32,991 bases of DNA. It comes from Gammaproteobacteria bacterium. GTDB lineage: Bacteria > Pseudomonadota > Gammaproteobacteria > GCA-001735895. Location: NCBI GenBank assembly GCA_024222685.1, contig JAAEOZ010000165.1:1-32991 (forward strand), written 5' to 3'. The position numbers and the translations under genes were made by a program. The notes under the pieces were generated by a model. That model had not been told where the DNA came from and made no database searches. It saw only the letters and a list, made by a program, of their open reading frames with translations. The first letter of the stretch is position 1. Every line of letters starts with the position of its first letter. Below are positions 1 through 9,595 of this stretch, piece after piece.

Positions 1-929
1 CCAAATGCTTCCAGAAGCACCAATTCGTTTTGCTTGATTCGGCCATCCCTGACAGCAACATCGAGTGCAAGTGGCACGGAGGCTGCCGAGGTATTACCAT
101 GCCTGTTAACTGTGACGACAACCTGCTCCATCGACATTTTCAGTTTTTTAGCGGTAGCCTTGATAATACGTGTATTGGCCTGGTGCGGAACCAGCCAGTC
201 GATGTCTGATTTCATCATATTGTTTGCAGCAAGAGTCTCATCAACAATACGCCCCAATGTATTCACCGCCATTTTAAAGACTTCATTGCCCTTCATTTCG
301 ACAAAGGCATGCCCGGCTTTAACCTGATCATACTCGTGCGCGATACCGCAGGGTACCTGTAATAGATCGACATAGTCGCCATCGGCGTGTATATGGGTAG
401 ATAAGATACCGGTCTCTTCGCTGGCTTCAAGAATAACGGCACCTGCTCCATCGCCGAACAAAACGCAGGTGCCTCTATCCTGCCAGTTTAATATTCGTGA
501 GAATACTTCGGCTCCGACTACCAGCGCTCTTTTACTGCTTCCTGACTGAATAAATTTTTCAGCTACCGTTAGCGCGTATATAAAACCAGTGCAGACTGCC
601 TGTATGTCAAATGCCGGACATCCGTGAATCCCAAGCCGAGACTGGAGAATACAGGCGGAGCTCGGAAAGATTTTATCGGGTGTCGATGTTGCCATGACGA
701 TTAAATCGATATCCTGTGGATTAATACTGGCTGCTTCGATTGCAGATCGACTTGCGGCTTCAGCGAGGTCAACTGTAGATTCACCCTCAGCGGCTATGTG
801 ACGTTGTTCTATACCAGTACGCTCACGTATCCACTGATCTGTGGTATCTACCAGTTTCTCCAGATCCGCATTCGTCATAATGTTGTCTGGTAGGTATCCG
901 CCGGTGCCAGTAATTCGGGCATATGTCAT
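1..929 (-). CDS. fabH: 3-oxoacyl-ACP synthase III (FabH), C-terminus cut by window edge
   Basis: This is the beta-ketoacyl-ACP synthase III that condenses acetyl-CoA with malonyl-ACP to start fatty acid synthesis in the cytoplasm. I translated it by hand from the ATG at 929. It opens [20 protein letters not shown] and carries the active-site cysteine in AVCTGF, the histidine in VPHQA and the asparagine in [10 protein letters not shown], so the Cys-His-Asn triad is complete. The reading frame is still open at base 1 in the sequence [16 protein letters not shown], and the family normally has about 10-15 more residues (the GGGxTWGS tail). The start overlaps the plsX stop in an ATGA, which points to translational coupling. 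The pairing plsX-fabH is conserved in gammaproteobacteria. Confidence 0.97.
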   Translation of the reverse strand, partial: MTYARITGTGGYLPDNIMTNADLEKLVDTTDQWIRERTGIEQRHIAAEGESTVDLAEAASRSAIEAASINPQDIDLIVMATSTPDKIFPSSACILQSRLGIHGCPAFDIQAVCTGFIYALTVAEKFIQSGSSKRALVVGAEVFSRILNWQDRGTCVLFGDGAGAVILEASEETGILSTHIHADGDYVDLLQVPCGIAHEYDQVKAGHAFVEMKGNEVFKMAVNTLGRIVDETLAANNMMKSDIDWLVPHQANTRIIKATAKKLKMSMEQVVVTVNRHGNTSAASVPLALDVAVRDGRIKQNELVLLEAF

Positions 930-1957
930 CTTACGCTTTCCTCTTTGCTGGCGAAGTAATTTTCGAGGACTCTGGAAATCCTCTGTGGAACATTGTTCTC
1001 AATCTCTATGTTAGCAATTTTTATTGCATTAAAAAATGAACTGGTATCTGCACCACCGTGGCTTTTGACAACTATACCGTTTAAACCTAATAGACTGGCC
1101 CCATTGTAGCGCCGGGGATCCAGAATCTTACGGACCGCCTTTAATACAGGTAGCGCTATCAGGGCTGCCAGTCTGGTAATCAGGCTTTTCTTAAACTCTC
1201 GCTTTAACACATAATTAACCAGTGCAGCCAATCCTTCTCCGGTTTTTAATGATACATTGCCAGCAAAACCATCGGTAACGATAACATTAACCGTACCCTT
1301 GTAAATATCATCACCTTCGACGAATCCATAGTAATTCAGACCGCAATCAGAAATTAACTGATTAGCCTGCTTAATGGTTTCGCTTCCTTTCATAGCTTCA
1401 GAACCAATATTAAGTAAACCGACCAGAGGAGATTCGACACCTTCCACCGACTGCGCCAGCACCGATCCCATAATAGCAAACTCCCGCAGGTTCTCAGCGG
1501 TACATTCCAGATTAGCGCCCAGATCAAGCATATGGGTTTGACCTGTCATCGAAGGCAGCATGGTACATATAGCTGGACGGCTGATTCCTGGAATGGTTTT
1601 CAAAACAAACTTTCCAGTTGCCATAAGGGCACCTGTATTACCGGCACTAACGCAAGCTTGAACCTGCTGGCTTTTAACCAGATCAATAGCCACTCGCATA
1701 GAAGAATCCTTTTTCTTTTTTAAAGCATGGACCGGCGACTCATCCATGCCGACTACTTCGGACGCATGATGAATACTGAGACGATTTTCCTGTTGCAATC
1801 CAGTACGTTCGATCTCGGCCTTTAACTGCTGCTCATCGCCAACCAGTACCAGCGATATATCAGAGATTTCTTTAAGCGCTTTTCTAGCTGCTGGCACGGT
1901 TACACTCGGCCCATGGTCTCCTCCCATGGCATCAAGAGCGATAATCTTTCGACTCAT
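926..1957 (-). CDS. plsX: phosphate acyltransferase PlsX
   Basis: PlsX makes acyl-phosphate from acyl-ACP and phosphate, feeding PlsY in phospholipid synthesis; it is a peripheral membrane enzyme. The 343-residue length is normal for the family. The N-terminus has the family signature DAMGGDHGP (residues 9-17), and the later segments [27 protein letters not shown] and [14 protein letters not shown] are typical of PlsX. It follows rpmF and overlaps fabH by four bases. A GC-rich hairpin lies just upstream (1977-2000) and may lower its expression relative to rpmF. The ATG at 1957 directly precedes the conserved N-terminus, although the ribosome binding site is weak. Confidence 0.97.
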   Translation of the reverse strand: MSRKIIALDAMGGDHGPSVTVPAARKALKEISDISLVLVGDEQQLKAEIERTGLQQENRLSIHHASEVVGMDESPVHALKKKKDSSMRVAIDLVKSQQVQACVSAGNTGALMATGKFVLKTIPGISRPAICTMLPSMTGQTHMLDLGANLECTAENLREFAIMGSVLAQSVEGVESPLVGLLNIGSEAMKGSETIKQANQLISDCGLNYYGFVEGDDIYKGTVNVIVTDGFAGNVSLKTGEGLAALVNYVLKREFKKSLITRLAALIALPVLKAVRKILDPRRYNGASLLGLNGIVVKSHGGADTSSFFNAIKIANIEIENNVPQRISRVLENYFASKEESVR

Positions 1958-1976
1958 TTGTAAATGCTCAAATAAA

Positions 1977-2000
1977 TACGGGCGGATAATACCGCCCGTA
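1977..2000 (-). terminator. hairpin between rpmF and plsX (possible attenuator)
   Basis: On the minus strand a 9-bp perfect stem TACGGGCGG/CCGCCCGTA with a 6-nt loop is followed by the T-rich run TTTATTT. It sits in the 68-bp gap between rpmF and plsX, 19 bases before the plsX start. The T-run is interrupted, so partial termination or an RNA-processing/stability role is more likely than a complete stop. It would let the cell make more L32 than PlsX from one transcript. The role is inferred. Confidence 0.6.
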
Positions 2001-2025
2001 AAATTTTTATATCAATGAATAATTT

Positions 2026-2220
2026 CTATTCGTCGTCGTCTTCGACGATTTTGTCAGCGATGACTTTACGACCTCTATAATAGCCGTCTGCACTAATGTG
2101 GTGGCGACGATGAGTTTCTCCAGTGGTCGACTCCACGGATAAAGTAGCACTACCCAATGCATCGTGTGATCGTCGCATCCCACGCCTTGAAGGCGTTTTA
2201 CGATTTTGTTGAACAGCCAT
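2026..2220 (-). CDS. rpmF: 50S ribosomal protein L32
   Basis: Ribosomal protein L32 of the large subunit. Taking the start at 2220 gives 64 residues, beginning [20 protein letters not shown], the conserved L32 N-terminus. The open frame extends upstream to 2232 (four extra residues), but GGAG lies six bases before the 2220 ATG and the family starts at MAV, so the shorter form is chosen. No CxxC zinc motif is present, so this is the zinc-independent type also found in E. coli. The C-terminus is acidic (EDDDE). It lies 17 bases after yceD in the conserved yceD-rpmF-plsX order. Confidence 0.97.
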   Translation of the reverse strand: MAVQQNRKTPSRRGMRRSHDALGSATLSVESTTGETHRRHHISADGYYRGRKVIADKIVEDDDE

Positions 2221-2237
2221 GAATATCTCCAAACAAT

Positions 2238-2744
2238 TTAATGGGTTATTTTCAGGTCTTTGAGAACTGAAAAAGGATTCTCTTTTACAGCAGGCTGTTG
2301 AATTTCTTCAGCAACCTGCCAATGCTCATTACAGGTTTCAATCTTATGCATCGCAACCAGTGGAAGTGCAAGAATGATTTCATCTTCGATAACTTCAAAG
2401 ATATCAATAAAGCCATCCTCGCTAAAAAGCGTTTCCAGCTTAGTTTCACGAATCAGTTCATCTGTAGCATCAATCAGCAAATTAAACTCGAGCTGTAATT
2501 CTTTCAGCATCGGTTGCAAACACCGTTGACACTCAACATTAAGACTGGTTTTGACCTGCCCGGACATCATTGGTATCGAATAATCACTGTTTACAAACTC
2601 GAATCTGACTTCTATCTGGCCTTCATCAGAAGCGAGTAAATCTGTCAGGCGGTTCAGATTAACGATGTCTATCAGACCTTCGAAATACCCCCTGCGTGAT
2701 ACTTCTTTATGAACCTGATAACGTTGTCTGAGTTTGCCCTGCAT
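2238..2744 (-). CDS. yceD: YceD/DUF177 family protein (23S rRNA accumulation)
   Basis: YceD-family protein, linked in bacteria and plants to 23S rRNA accumulation and almost always encoded next to rpmF. The protein is 168 residues, close to the usual length. The expected cysteine pair is seen in ECQRCLQPM (C72 and C75), followed by an acidic, beta-rich second half. It is the first gene of the fatty acid/L32 operon and is divergent from maf. The biochemical activity of the family is not established, so the call is by family and position. Confidence 0.93.
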   Translation of the reverse strand: MQGKLRQRYQVHKEVSRRGYFEGLIDIVNLNRLTDLLASDEGQIEVRFEFVNSDYSIPMMSGQVKTSLNVECQRCLQPMLKELQLEFNLLIDATDELIRETKLETLFSEDGFIDIFEVIEDEIILALPLVAMHKIETCNEHWQVAEEIQQPAVKENPFSVLKDLKITH

Positions 2745-2821
2745 AAAGGCGGCGATTCTACATGGATTTGCTAATTGCTGTCTACGCCTATTGTCGTCTA
2801 TATACTTGTTTTTAGGCGAGT

Positions 2822-2850
2822 ATTATATAATTTTGCGGATTAAACATCAC
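2822..2850 (-). promoter_or_regulatory. candidate sigma-70 promoter for yceD-rpmF-plsX-fabH
   Basis: On the minus strand a perfect TATAAT (plus coordinates 2822-2827) is preceded 17 bases upstream by GTGATG (2845-2850), a weak match to TTGACA. Transcription would start near 2815, giving a leader of about 70 bases before the yceD ATG. The -10 element is strong and the -35 is poor, and the -35 lies at the edge of the 2845-2890 dyad, so an activator or repressor is possible. Confidence 0.45.
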
Positions 2851-2890
2851 TTCACGACATAAGCCTTGTTTGAAGGCTCATATCGTGATG
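2845..2890. repeat. long imperfect inverted repeat in the yceD/maf divergent region
   Basis: Two 16-base arms, 2852-2867 and 2873-2888, pair around a 5-base loop with only two mismatches (positions 58/82 and 61/79 of this stretch). Both mismatches are C-A or A-C in plus-strand RNA but become G-U pairs in minus-strand RNA. An overlapping alternative dyad joins CATCAC (2845-2850) to GTGATG (2885-2890). The element abuts the candidate yceD -35. It could be an operator or a structured RNA; the sequence does not say which. Confidence 0.5.
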
Positions 2891-2928
2891 TCATATTGAC
2901 ATTCCTAATTCACTGAACAGATTAACCA

Positions 2929-3510
2929 GTGCAAGCAAATATTATCCTTGCCAGCAGTTCTATATATAGAAAATCGCTTCTGCAACGATTGCATCTCGAC
3001 TTTAGCTGTATTTCTCCAGAAATCGTCGAGGATCTGTTAGCCGATGAAACTGCAGAAGACTATGTCAAACGTCTGGCTTTGCAGAAAGCGAAAGTGGTAG
3101 CCGACTTAAATCCCAATGCCATCGTGATAGGCTCAGATCAATGTGCCGTTCTCGGTGAGTCTATTCTGGGTAAACCAGGCAATCACCAGAATGCTTTGAA
3201 TCAACTCAGAGCTGCCCAGGGAAAGACAGTGGTTTTTCATACCGGATTGTGTGTGAAGCAACATTCTTCCGGGTTCTGTGCGGTTGAAGAAGAATTATTT
3301 GAAGTTGAATTTCGCCAGCTTAACGACCACCAGTTAGAACGTTATCTCCAGATTGAGCAACCTTATCAATGCGCCGGCAGCTTTAAATCTGAGGCATTTG
3401 GCATCACATTATTTAACAAAATGCGTGGCGACGACCCTACCGCATTAATCGGTTTACCGCTGATTCGGTTAGTGAAGATGCTCGAATCAGCAGGAATTTC
3501 AGTGGTTTAA
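2929..3510 (+). CDS. yceF: Maf/YceF-type nucleotide pyrophosphatase
   Basis: Maf-family pyrophosphatase of the YceF branch, which in E. coli acts on 7-methyl-GTP and is thought to clean up modified nucleotides. The 193-residue protein has the N-terminal LASSS...R motif (residues 8-14), the catalytic aspartate in GSDQ (D70), and the blocks GKPGN, CAGSFKSEAFGITLF and LIGLPL that match YceF closely. The start is GTG: an in-frame TAA lies two codons upstream, so no longer form exists, and the motif begins at residue 8. A TTGACA sits at 2896-2901 but has no good -10. The stop overlaps that of the convergent EAL-HDOD gene. Confidence 0.95.
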   Translation: MQANIILASSSIYRKSLLQRLHLDFSCISPEIVEDLLADETAEDYVKRLALQKAKVVADLNPNAIVIGSDQCAVLGESILGKPGNHQNALNQLRAAQGKTVVFHTGLCVKQHSSGFCAVEEELFEVEFRQLNDHQLERYLQIEQPYQCAGSFKSEAFGITLFNKMRGDDPTALIGLPLIRLVKMLESAGISVV

Positions 3511-4718
3511 GCCGCGATTGCGGGGACCTGGTCGTCGGCCCATAACAGGGCCTGTAGATAAATATCCGATAATTTCGCAAACTCGATGTTCTGAAACTTG
3601 ATATCATCAAATTGATTGGTTTCCATCGCAACTACGCAATTAAGTGCCTGACCATAGACGCCCTCACGCTGGGTCAGGGCTAATTTCAGATCTTCGGCCA
3701 GCGGTAACTCTTCAAGTAGCTCTTCTATAGGTTGATCCATCATTGCGTCTAGCACCGAAAATAAACCAATCGTAAAATAACTTTCTACAGCTGATTGATT
3801 TGCAGCAGTGGCGAGTTGCTCGCAGGTTCGCGCTCGAACCAGAGCTAGAATGCTCAACGCCTCAGGTTTATCTGAAGTAGTGGCAAGTGCCACCAGGGAT
3901 ATCCAGTTTTTTATGGTATTCAAACCTAGCATGACAACTGCACGTTGAATAGAATCGACCTGTGCTCGCAAGCCGCTAGCTGGTGAGTTAATATATTTCA
4001 GGATTTTGTGGCTTAGTGACACGTCGGTACTGATAATTTCACTCAACTCGGCAACATCTAGCGCCGGATCATTTACCATGGCGAGCAAACGTAGTATTGA
4101 TACCTGATTGCCCTGTAGACCTTTACCTTTAACGATTGTAGGCCTGGAAAAAAAATATCCCTGGTAGTAGTCAAACCCAATTTCCCTGAGCGCCTCAAAC
4201 TCTTCAAAAGTTTCAACTTTTTCAGCCAGCAATCGAATATCCTGTTGTTGACGATATTGCTCAACATGTAAACGAATTTGATTTAGATTCAGGATCGTAA
4301 TATCTATCTTGATAATATCGGCGAGATCGACCATCGGTTGAAGATTTTGATGGTAAACAAAATCATCAAGAGCTATTGTATGTCCCTGATTTTTCAATGT
4401 TTTAATAGACGATAATATGGTTTGATCCGGCTCTATGTCCTCCAGGATTTCCAGCACTATTTGACCAGGAGGTATAACAATACGCTGGGGATCCTCCAGA
4501 AAGTATCGGGTTAAATTGATAAAGGCCTTATGGTTTCCAACCAGATTTGCCAGCCCGATTTCAGCAAATGTGTTAAGCACTACCTGCGAAGTCGCACTGT
4601 CTCCATCAATGACATTAGCATTTTCTTGGTCAAGTTCCCTACGGAACAGTAGTTCATAGGCGTATACACCGAGATTTTCGGTAAATATCGGTTGTCGACC
4701 TATGAAGACATCAGACAT
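3507..4718 (-). CDS. EAL-like plus HDOD domain signalling protein (CdgJ/YuxH type)
   Basis: A 403-residue cytoplasmic protein with an N-terminal EAL-like domain (about 1-200) and a C-terminal HDOD domain (about 200-395). The EAL signature appears as YELLFR (residues 21-26), and IIKID and QGYFFSRP are recognisable. The catalytic DDFGxG block has become DDFVYH and AEGVET has become AEKVET, so c-di-GMP hydrolysis is unlikely. Related proteins such as Vibrio CdgJ regulate motility by protein binding, but no partner is visible here. The ATG at 4718 is preceded by AAGGG with good spacing. It is convergent with maf and follows the sppA-like gene by 82 bases. Confidence 0.9.
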   Translation of the reverse strand: MSDVFIGRQPIFTENLGVYAYELLFRRELDQENANVIDGDSATSQVVLNTFAEIGLANLVGNHKAFINLTRYFLEDPQRIVIPPGQIVLEILEDIEPDQTILSSIKTLKNQGHTIALDDFVYHQNLQPMVDLADIIKIDITILNLNQIRLHVEQYRQQQDIRLLAEKVETFEEFEALREIGFDYYQGYFFSRPTIVKGKGLQGNQVSILRLLAMVNDPALDVAELSEIISTDVSLSHKILKYINSPASGLRAQVDSIQRAVVMLGLNTIKNWISLVALATTSDKPEALSILALVRARTCEQLATAANQSAVESYFTIGLFSVLDAMMDQPIEELLEELPLAEDLKLALTQREGVYGQALNCVVAMETNQFDDIKFQNIEFAKLSDIYLQALLWADDQVPAIAA

Positions 4719-4800
4719 TTTCTACCCTTAATTCTGAAACACGTACTCAACTAAGTGTAGCAACCATTCCTGGAAATATAGAACTTTCTGATGAACCTCT

Positions 4801-5733
4801 TCAATTCATTTTCATCGTGAAGAAACGTGCAAAGCCGGCGCTGAATGACGCCCCAAGTTTGTCAGCGAGGCGTTCAAGCAATGCACCCTTTGGTGTAAAA
4901 TCCACCAGTCTCTCTGCCTTTACAATTTCGCGAGCAACACTTTTACTAGATCCCAGGGCATCAACCAAACCGAGTTCAATCGCCTTTTCACCCGTCCAGA
5001 TCAAACCACTGAATAGTCCTTCCTGCTCTACCAGTCTCTCACCACGTCCGATTTTTACCGACTCAATAAAATGTTGATGTACATCATTTAACATCGCCTG
5101 AATGTGCATTTTTTGTCGATCATTTTCAGGTAGAAATGGGTCAAGTAGCCCCTTGTTTTCACCCGCAGTTAACAACCTTCTTTCGACACCTATTTTTTTC
5201 ATTAACTCAACAAAACCAAAGTTATCCATTCGCACGCCAATAGAACCAACCAGGCTTGAGCGGTTAACAAATATCTTATCAGCCGCCGATGCAACAAAAT
5301 AACCCCCCGAGGCTGCAATGTCAGCCACAACAGCATAAATAGGAATTACTTTATGTTTCTCTCTCAAGCGATTGATTTCATTGTATATGTACGAAGATTC
5401 AACTGGTGATCCACCTGGAGAATTAACCTCAAGTATTACCGCTTTAGTGTCCTCGTGCTTAAAGGCCTCTTCGAGACCTGTGACCACATTTGTAGATCCT
5501 CCTTCCTCCCCACTGGCGATAATACCCGACAATCTCACTACGGCTGTATGCCCCTTATCAGCATCGCCGTCATCGCCACCACCACCTAAATCGAGCGCAA
5601 GCAATAGAATTGGCGTTAAGTAAATGAAAAATAGAAATAGGAAGAATATTCGCCAACGACGAGCTCGACGTTGTTCTGTTATCGCCGCAAAAGCAAGTTT
5701 ATTGACGATAGTTTCATAATCTGGCTGAGACAT
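4801..5733 (-). CDS. sppA: S49-family signal peptide peptidase (SppA-like)
   Basis: Inner-membrane serine protease of family S49 that degrades leftover signal peptides. At 310 residues it is the short single-domain form. A basic cytoplasmic N-terminus (about 1-28) is followed by one membrane segment (about 29-48), and the rest is predicted outside. The nucleophile serine is S142 in AASGGY and the general-base lysine is K194 in AGENKGLLDPF, so the Ser-Lys dyad is present. NSPGGSP and GSIGVR are further family blocks. It lies 55 bases after rluC on the same strand; an sppA-like gene near rluC is common in gammaproteobacteria. Confidence 0.93.
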   Translation of the reverse strand: MSQPDYETIVNKLAFAAITEQRRARRWRIFFLFLFFIYLTPILLLALDLGGGGDDGDADKGHTAVVRLSGIIASGEEGGSTNVVTGLEEAFKHEDTKAVILEVNSPGGSPVESSYIYNEINRLREKHKVIPIYAVVADIAASGGYFVASAADKIFVNRSSLVGSIGVRMDNFGFVELMKKIGVERRLLTAGENKGLLDPFLPENDRQKMHIQAMLNDVHQHFIESVKIGRGERLVEQEGLFSGLIWTGEKAIELGLVDALGSSKSVAREIVKAERLVDFTPKGALLERLADKLGASFSAGFARFFTMKMN

Positions 5734-5788
5734 AAGCTTGTTTAATTCCGGTGCATATTAATTAATTTCGAAATATTGTACTACCAGT

Positions 5789-6733
5789 CTAATCGATCAG
5801 GTAAAAACTGTCTGGCACTGAGGCATTTATGACCAGATCATCATGGAACTCGCTGGCTGGTAATTCAAGCCTGCTGGCGTGTAGCATCAACCGCTTCATT
5901 CCCTGTTTTTTCATCATCTGGTTAAACTGTCGGTCCCCATACTTTTTATCGCCGACTATCTCGTGGCCTTCTGCCTGACAATGTACTCGTATCTGATGGG
6001 TTCGACCACTGAGTAGTTGAATAGTTAATCGGCTACATTGTCTATTGCTAGACTGTTCAAGAACCAGAGTATGTGCCTGCTGGCCGCCTGGATCGACATA
6101 AACACGCCGTTCGCCATTCGGCATTTGTGTCTTTTTTAGACGATGCTTTATTTCAGAACAGCCTTCCGGCCATATACCTTTAACTACAGCATTGTAAACT
6201 TTTATCAGTGCATTACTTTTTATGCTGTTCTGTAAAGACAATAAGCTCTGCCGATGGCGAGCCAGTAACAAACATCCACTAGTATCACGATCTAACCGAT
6301 GTACCAACTCCATTTCACTATCGGGGCGGAGTAACCTCATGATATCAATGACACCGAATGCTACTCCCGAGCCGGAGTGCACGGCGACACCTGCTGGTTT
6401 ATCAATCGCGATTAAATGTCGATTCTCGAACAGGATTGAAGATTCAAGTTGCTTCAACCAGGTATCAGAAATATTTGGTGCCTGGTTTTTGTGCCTGCGA
6501 TGATCGTATACAGGTGGCACTCTTATTAAATCACCTAACTGTAATTTGTAATCAGGCCTTATTCGTTTTTTGTTTACACGTACTTCCCCCTTTCGAATAA
6601 TGCGGTATATCCGGGTACGCGGCACCTGCTTAAGTAACTTGATTAGAAAATTATCGAGTCGTTGGCCAAGTTCTTCTTTTCCTGCCTGCAGAGTCTGGAC
6701 GCAAGGTTTATTTTCTTCGCTATATGAAATCAA
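5789..6733 (-). CDS. rluC: 23S rRNA pseudouridine synthase RluC
   Basis: Converts specific uridines in 23S rRNA to pseudouridine. The 314-residue protein has an S4 RNA-binding domain (about 22-72, with IYRIIRKGEVRVNKKRI) followed by the catalytic domain. The catalytic aspartate is D148 in HRLDRDTSG. LLSGRTHQIRVH and VGDKKYG are RluA/RluC family blocks. Position next to divergent rne supports RluC over RluD. The start is uncertain: the only codon giving a normal N-terminus is TTG at 6733, with no strong ribosome binding site, and no ATG lies before the conserved LDNF at residues 26-29. Confidence 0.94.
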   Translation of the reverse strand: MISYSEENKPCVQTLQAGKEELGQRLDNFLIKLLKQVPRTRIYRIIRKGEVRVNKKRIRPDYKLQLGDLIRVPPVYDHRRHKNQAPNISDTWLKQLESSILFENRHLIAIDKPAGVAVHSGSGVAFGVIDIMRLLRPDSEMELVHRLDRDTSGCLLLARHRQSLLSLQNSIKSNALIKVYNAVVKGIWPEGCSEIKHRLKKTQMPNGERRVYVDPGGQQAHTLVLEQSSNRQCSRLTIQLLSGRTHQIRVHCQAEGHEIVGDKKYGDRQFNQMMKKQGMKRLMLHASRLELPASEFHDDLVINASVPDSFYLID

Positions 6734-7106
6734 TGGATGGCAGTACCGATAAATTATGGTATATTCCTATGGGTAGTATTGTACTGTTTAATGAACAGGC
6801 AAAACACTACTCATACGGTTTTTAATAGAATGCAGCCAATATTCTCAGACTCAGTAAGCTGTTTTCTAATTAGATTAGTCCTTCCATATCATGCTCAATG
6901 CTATATATCGCTGGACATCATTTTTTGACACAGGTCTATGTACTGTCTCGTTTTTAGCCATATTCTGATTCAAAGTATTGCTTTGTTAAGTGGTCTTAGT
7001 CGATCGCTACAGCCAACTGCTGCGTATGCAAATTTCCAACTAAAATTAAAATCAGACCCGCTCAAAACTGCTGGTATCAGGCCTTTCATACAAGGCAAAT
7101 TTACTA
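6734..7106. promoter_or_regulatory. rluC/rne divergent intergenic region, likely rne leader
   Basis: This 373-base AT-rich stretch has no convincing gene; short open frames in it lack family features. It must hold the rluC promoter (leftward) and the rne promoter with its leader (rightward). A TTGACA at 6925-6930 lacks a good -10 at normal spacing. A small hairpin GCCTT/AAGGC (7081-7085 and 7092-7096) lies ten bases before the rne ATG. In E. coli the rne leader is long and structured and mediates autoregulation; a similar role here is inferred from length and position only. Confidence 0.5.
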
Positions 7107-9587
7107 ATGAAACGAATACTCATCAATGCCACTCAGGCAGAAGAGTTACGAGTGGCGATGGTCAACGGCCAACGCCTCTACGATCTCGATATCGAAGCCC
7201 CATCACGAGAACAGAAAAAATCCAATATATACAAAGGTAAGATTACCCGCATAGAGCCCAGTCTCGAAGCGGCTTTTGTTAATTATGGCGCTGAGCGCCA
7301 CGGCTTTTTACCGTTCAAGGAAATTTCAAAAATATATTTTTCTGACAATGCCAGGGATGACAACGGCAAGGCAAATATCAAGGACGCTATAAAAGTTGAT
7401 CAGGAAATTATCGTCCAGATAGAAAAAGAAGAGCGTGGTAATAAAGGTGCAGCACTCACCAGCTTCATCAGCCTGGCCGGTAGATTTCTGGTTGCGATGC
7501 CGCAAAACCCACGAGCCGGAGGCGTTTCACGAAGAATAGAGGGTGAAGATAGAGACCAGCTCAAGAAAGTTCTTAACGATCTCACTATGCCCGAAGGTAT
7601 GGGTGTAATTGTTCGTACAGCAGGTGTTGGGCGCTCCGTTGAAGAAATGCAGTGGGATCTCGATTATCTTAACCAGGTCTGGGTTGCAATTGAAAATGCA
7701 GCCAAAGAACGGAGTGCGCCTTTTTTGATTTATCAGGAATCAGATATTGTCGTTCGCGCTCTACGCGACCATTACAAAAATGATGTAGGTGAAATATTAA
7801 TCGACTCAGGGCAGGCATATCAGCAGGCTTACGACTTCATGTCGATGGTCATGCCGAACTCATTAAACAAATTGAAAAAATTTGACGACAAACTACCCCT
7901 ATTCAACAGATTTCAAATCGAAAACCAAATTGAATCGGCATTTTCTCGTGAAGTCACGTTGCCTTCCGGAGGAGCAATTGTCATTGACCACACTGAAGCA
8001 TTGACTTCGATTGATATCAATTCGGCCAGGGCTACCAAAGGCGGTGATATCGAGGAGACAGCCAAGAATACCAATCTCGAAGCAGCCGACGAAATTGCCC
8101 GCCAACTGCGTATTCGCGACCTCGGCGGTCTTATCGTAATCGATTTCATCGATATGATGCAAAACAAGAATCAACGCGAGGTTGAAACGCGACTTCGTAA
8201 TGCTGTTTACGATGATCGCGCAAGGGTACAGATAGGGCGAATATCCCGATTTGGCTTACTCGAAATGTCGCGTCAACGTCTAAGACCATCATTGGGTGAG
8301 TCTAGTCAGATAGTTTGCCCACGCTGTAGTGGCCAGGGTTCTATCCGGGATGTGGAATCTCTGTCTTTAGCAGTATTGAGACTACTTGAGGAAGAGTCAT
8401 TAAAAGACAATACCGGTAAAATTCTGGCAAAAATTCCTGTTGAATGCGCGACCTATCTTCTCAACGAAAAACGAGATAAGGTCGAAGGGATTGAAAAGCG
8501 ACGTGAAGTTCATCTGGTCATTATCCCCGATCCTAATCTGGAAACACCTCATTTCCAGCTTGAGCGCGTCAAGGACAACGATACGCATCGACATGAGTCA
8601 AATTACAAGAAATCCTATGAAATGACTACTGATGAAGAAGTCGTAGATCTTGTTGAAGTTAGTAGTAGTCAAACACCTAAAGCAGAACAGGCGGCCGTAC
8701 AGCGTGTCCAGCCTCCTGCCCCGAAACCGAAATCGATAGCAACTCAGGATACGTCTGAAGGTTTATTCCAGAAGCTGATAAAAGTATTATTCGGAGGTGG
8801 TGATAGCTCGAAAGAATCCAGCAAGGAGAAGGGTTCTTCAAAGAAGTCAACTCAGAGTAGCCGCTCCAGGAGCAGTAATCGCTCTAGAAACAATAACCGT
8901 AATCGAAGTAATCAGAACCGAAATCGAAATAGCGGGAACAGAAGCAGTAGCTCAAAAGCTAGTCAGGATAAAAACAAGGATCGCAATAACGACCCATCTG
9001 CTGACAAAAATTCGGAAGGAGATAATCGGAAATCTACCGAAGCTGGTCGTCCCAAGCGATCACGTGGCGGGCGTTCTGGTAATCGTAATCGCTCTCGAAA
9101 CCAGGCTAACAAACCAGCCGAAACCAGTCAGAAGACATCGGCCGATGTCGGTATTGATCAGAGCAACAACGAACAGAAAGATAAAAGCAGCGCTCAAAAC
9201 GATTCAGCCCGAAATAACAACAAAACAGCTAGTCCCAAAAGTAATCGGTCATCGGATACCCGGTCAGCACCAACCTCGTCTGACAGCAACACCGAGAAAC
9301 CAGCAGATGCGCATACCAAACCAAAACCTCAGGCTGGGCCTGACAACAAGGCAAAGCCAGTTGAAAATGCTCCTGGCGGAATAACGGACAATAAACCTAA
9401 ACCGGAAAAAACCAGTCCCGAATCGAGTCAGAACAAGTCAGCAAGTAGTGCGAGTGCGCCTGATGTCTCAACGCCTAAGCAGGAAAATAAAACAGGCGAA
9501 AAACCTGAAACAGTTAAGCCAGCTGTAGCTACTGAAGCCAAGTCAACTAACACGACTACAGCTGAACCAACCAGGACGGATGTATAG
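7107..9587 (+). CDS. rne: ribonuclease E
   Basis: Endoribonuclease for mRNA decay and rRNA/tRNA processing, scaffold of the degradosome. The 826-residue protein has an S1-containing catalytic half whose residues fall at E. coli numbering: metal-binding D303 (SIDINS) and D346 (IDFIDM), and zinc-link C404/C407 (CPRCSGQG). After about residue 510 it is disordered. Residues 551-565 ([15 protein letters not shown]) look like the amphipathic membrane-targeting helix. Residues 566-670 are a Ser/Arg/Asn/Lys-rich tract with many NR and SR pairs, and the tail is rich in Pro, Lys, Ser and Thr. It is shorter than E. coli RNase E (1061). No known PNPase- or enolase-binding motif is recognised. It converges on the agmX/tonB-like gene. 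Confidence 0.97.
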   Translation: MKRILINATQAEELRVAMVNGQRLYDLDIEAPSREQKKSNIYKGKITRIEPSLEAAFVNYGAERHGFLPFKEISKIYFSDNARDDNGKANIKDAIKVDQEIIVQIEKEERGNKGAALTSFISLAGRFLVAMPQNPRAGGVSRRIEGEDRDQLKKVLNDLTMPEGMGVIVRTAGVGRSVEEMQWDLDYLNQVWVAIENAAKERSAPFLIYQESDIVVRALRDHYKNDVGEILIDSGQAYQQAYDFMSMVMPNSLNKLKKFDDKLPLFNRFQIENQIESAFSREVTLPSGGAIVIDHTEALTSIDINSARATKGGDIEETAKNTNLEAADEIARQLRIRDLGGLIVIDFIDMMQNKNQREVETRLRNAVYDDRARVQIGRISRFGLLEMSRQRLRPSLGESSQIVCPRCSGQGSIRDVESLSLAVLRLLEEESLKDNTGKILAKIPVECATYLLNEKRDKVEGIEKRREVHLVIIPDPNLETPHFQLERVKDNDTHRHESNYKKSYEMTTDEEVVDLVEVSSSQTPKAEQAAVQRVQPPAPKPKSIATQDTSEGLFQKLIKVLFGGGDSSKESSKEKGSSKKSTQSSRSRSSNRSRNNNRNRSNQNRNRNSGNRSSSSKASQDKNKDRNNDPSADKNSEGDNRKSTEAGRPKRSRGGRSGNRNRSRNQANKPAETSQKTSADVGIDQSNNEQKDKSSAQNDSARNNNKTASPKSNRSSDTRSAPTSSDSNTEKPADAHTKPKPQAGPDNKAKPVENAPGGITDNKPKPEKTSPESSQNKSASSASAPDVSTPKQENKTGEKPETVKPAVATEAKSTNTTTAEPTRTDV

Positions 9588-9595
9588 GAGTTTCA

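Noticed and set aside
34-327. 97-residue plus-strand open frame at the left edge
   Set aside because: It lies opposite fabH, whose active-site His and Asn blocks are encoded on the minus strand here.
6925-6953. TTGACA as rne promoter
   Set aside because: No acceptable -10 hexamer lies 16-18 bases downstream, so it is noted only within the intergenic entry.
8797-9384. 195-residue open frame overlapping the rne tail in another plus frame
   Set aside because: It is the +1 reading of the low-complexity rne 3' part; its Thr/Ile/Arg-rich composition follows from repetitive codons and it has no family features or ribosome binding site.
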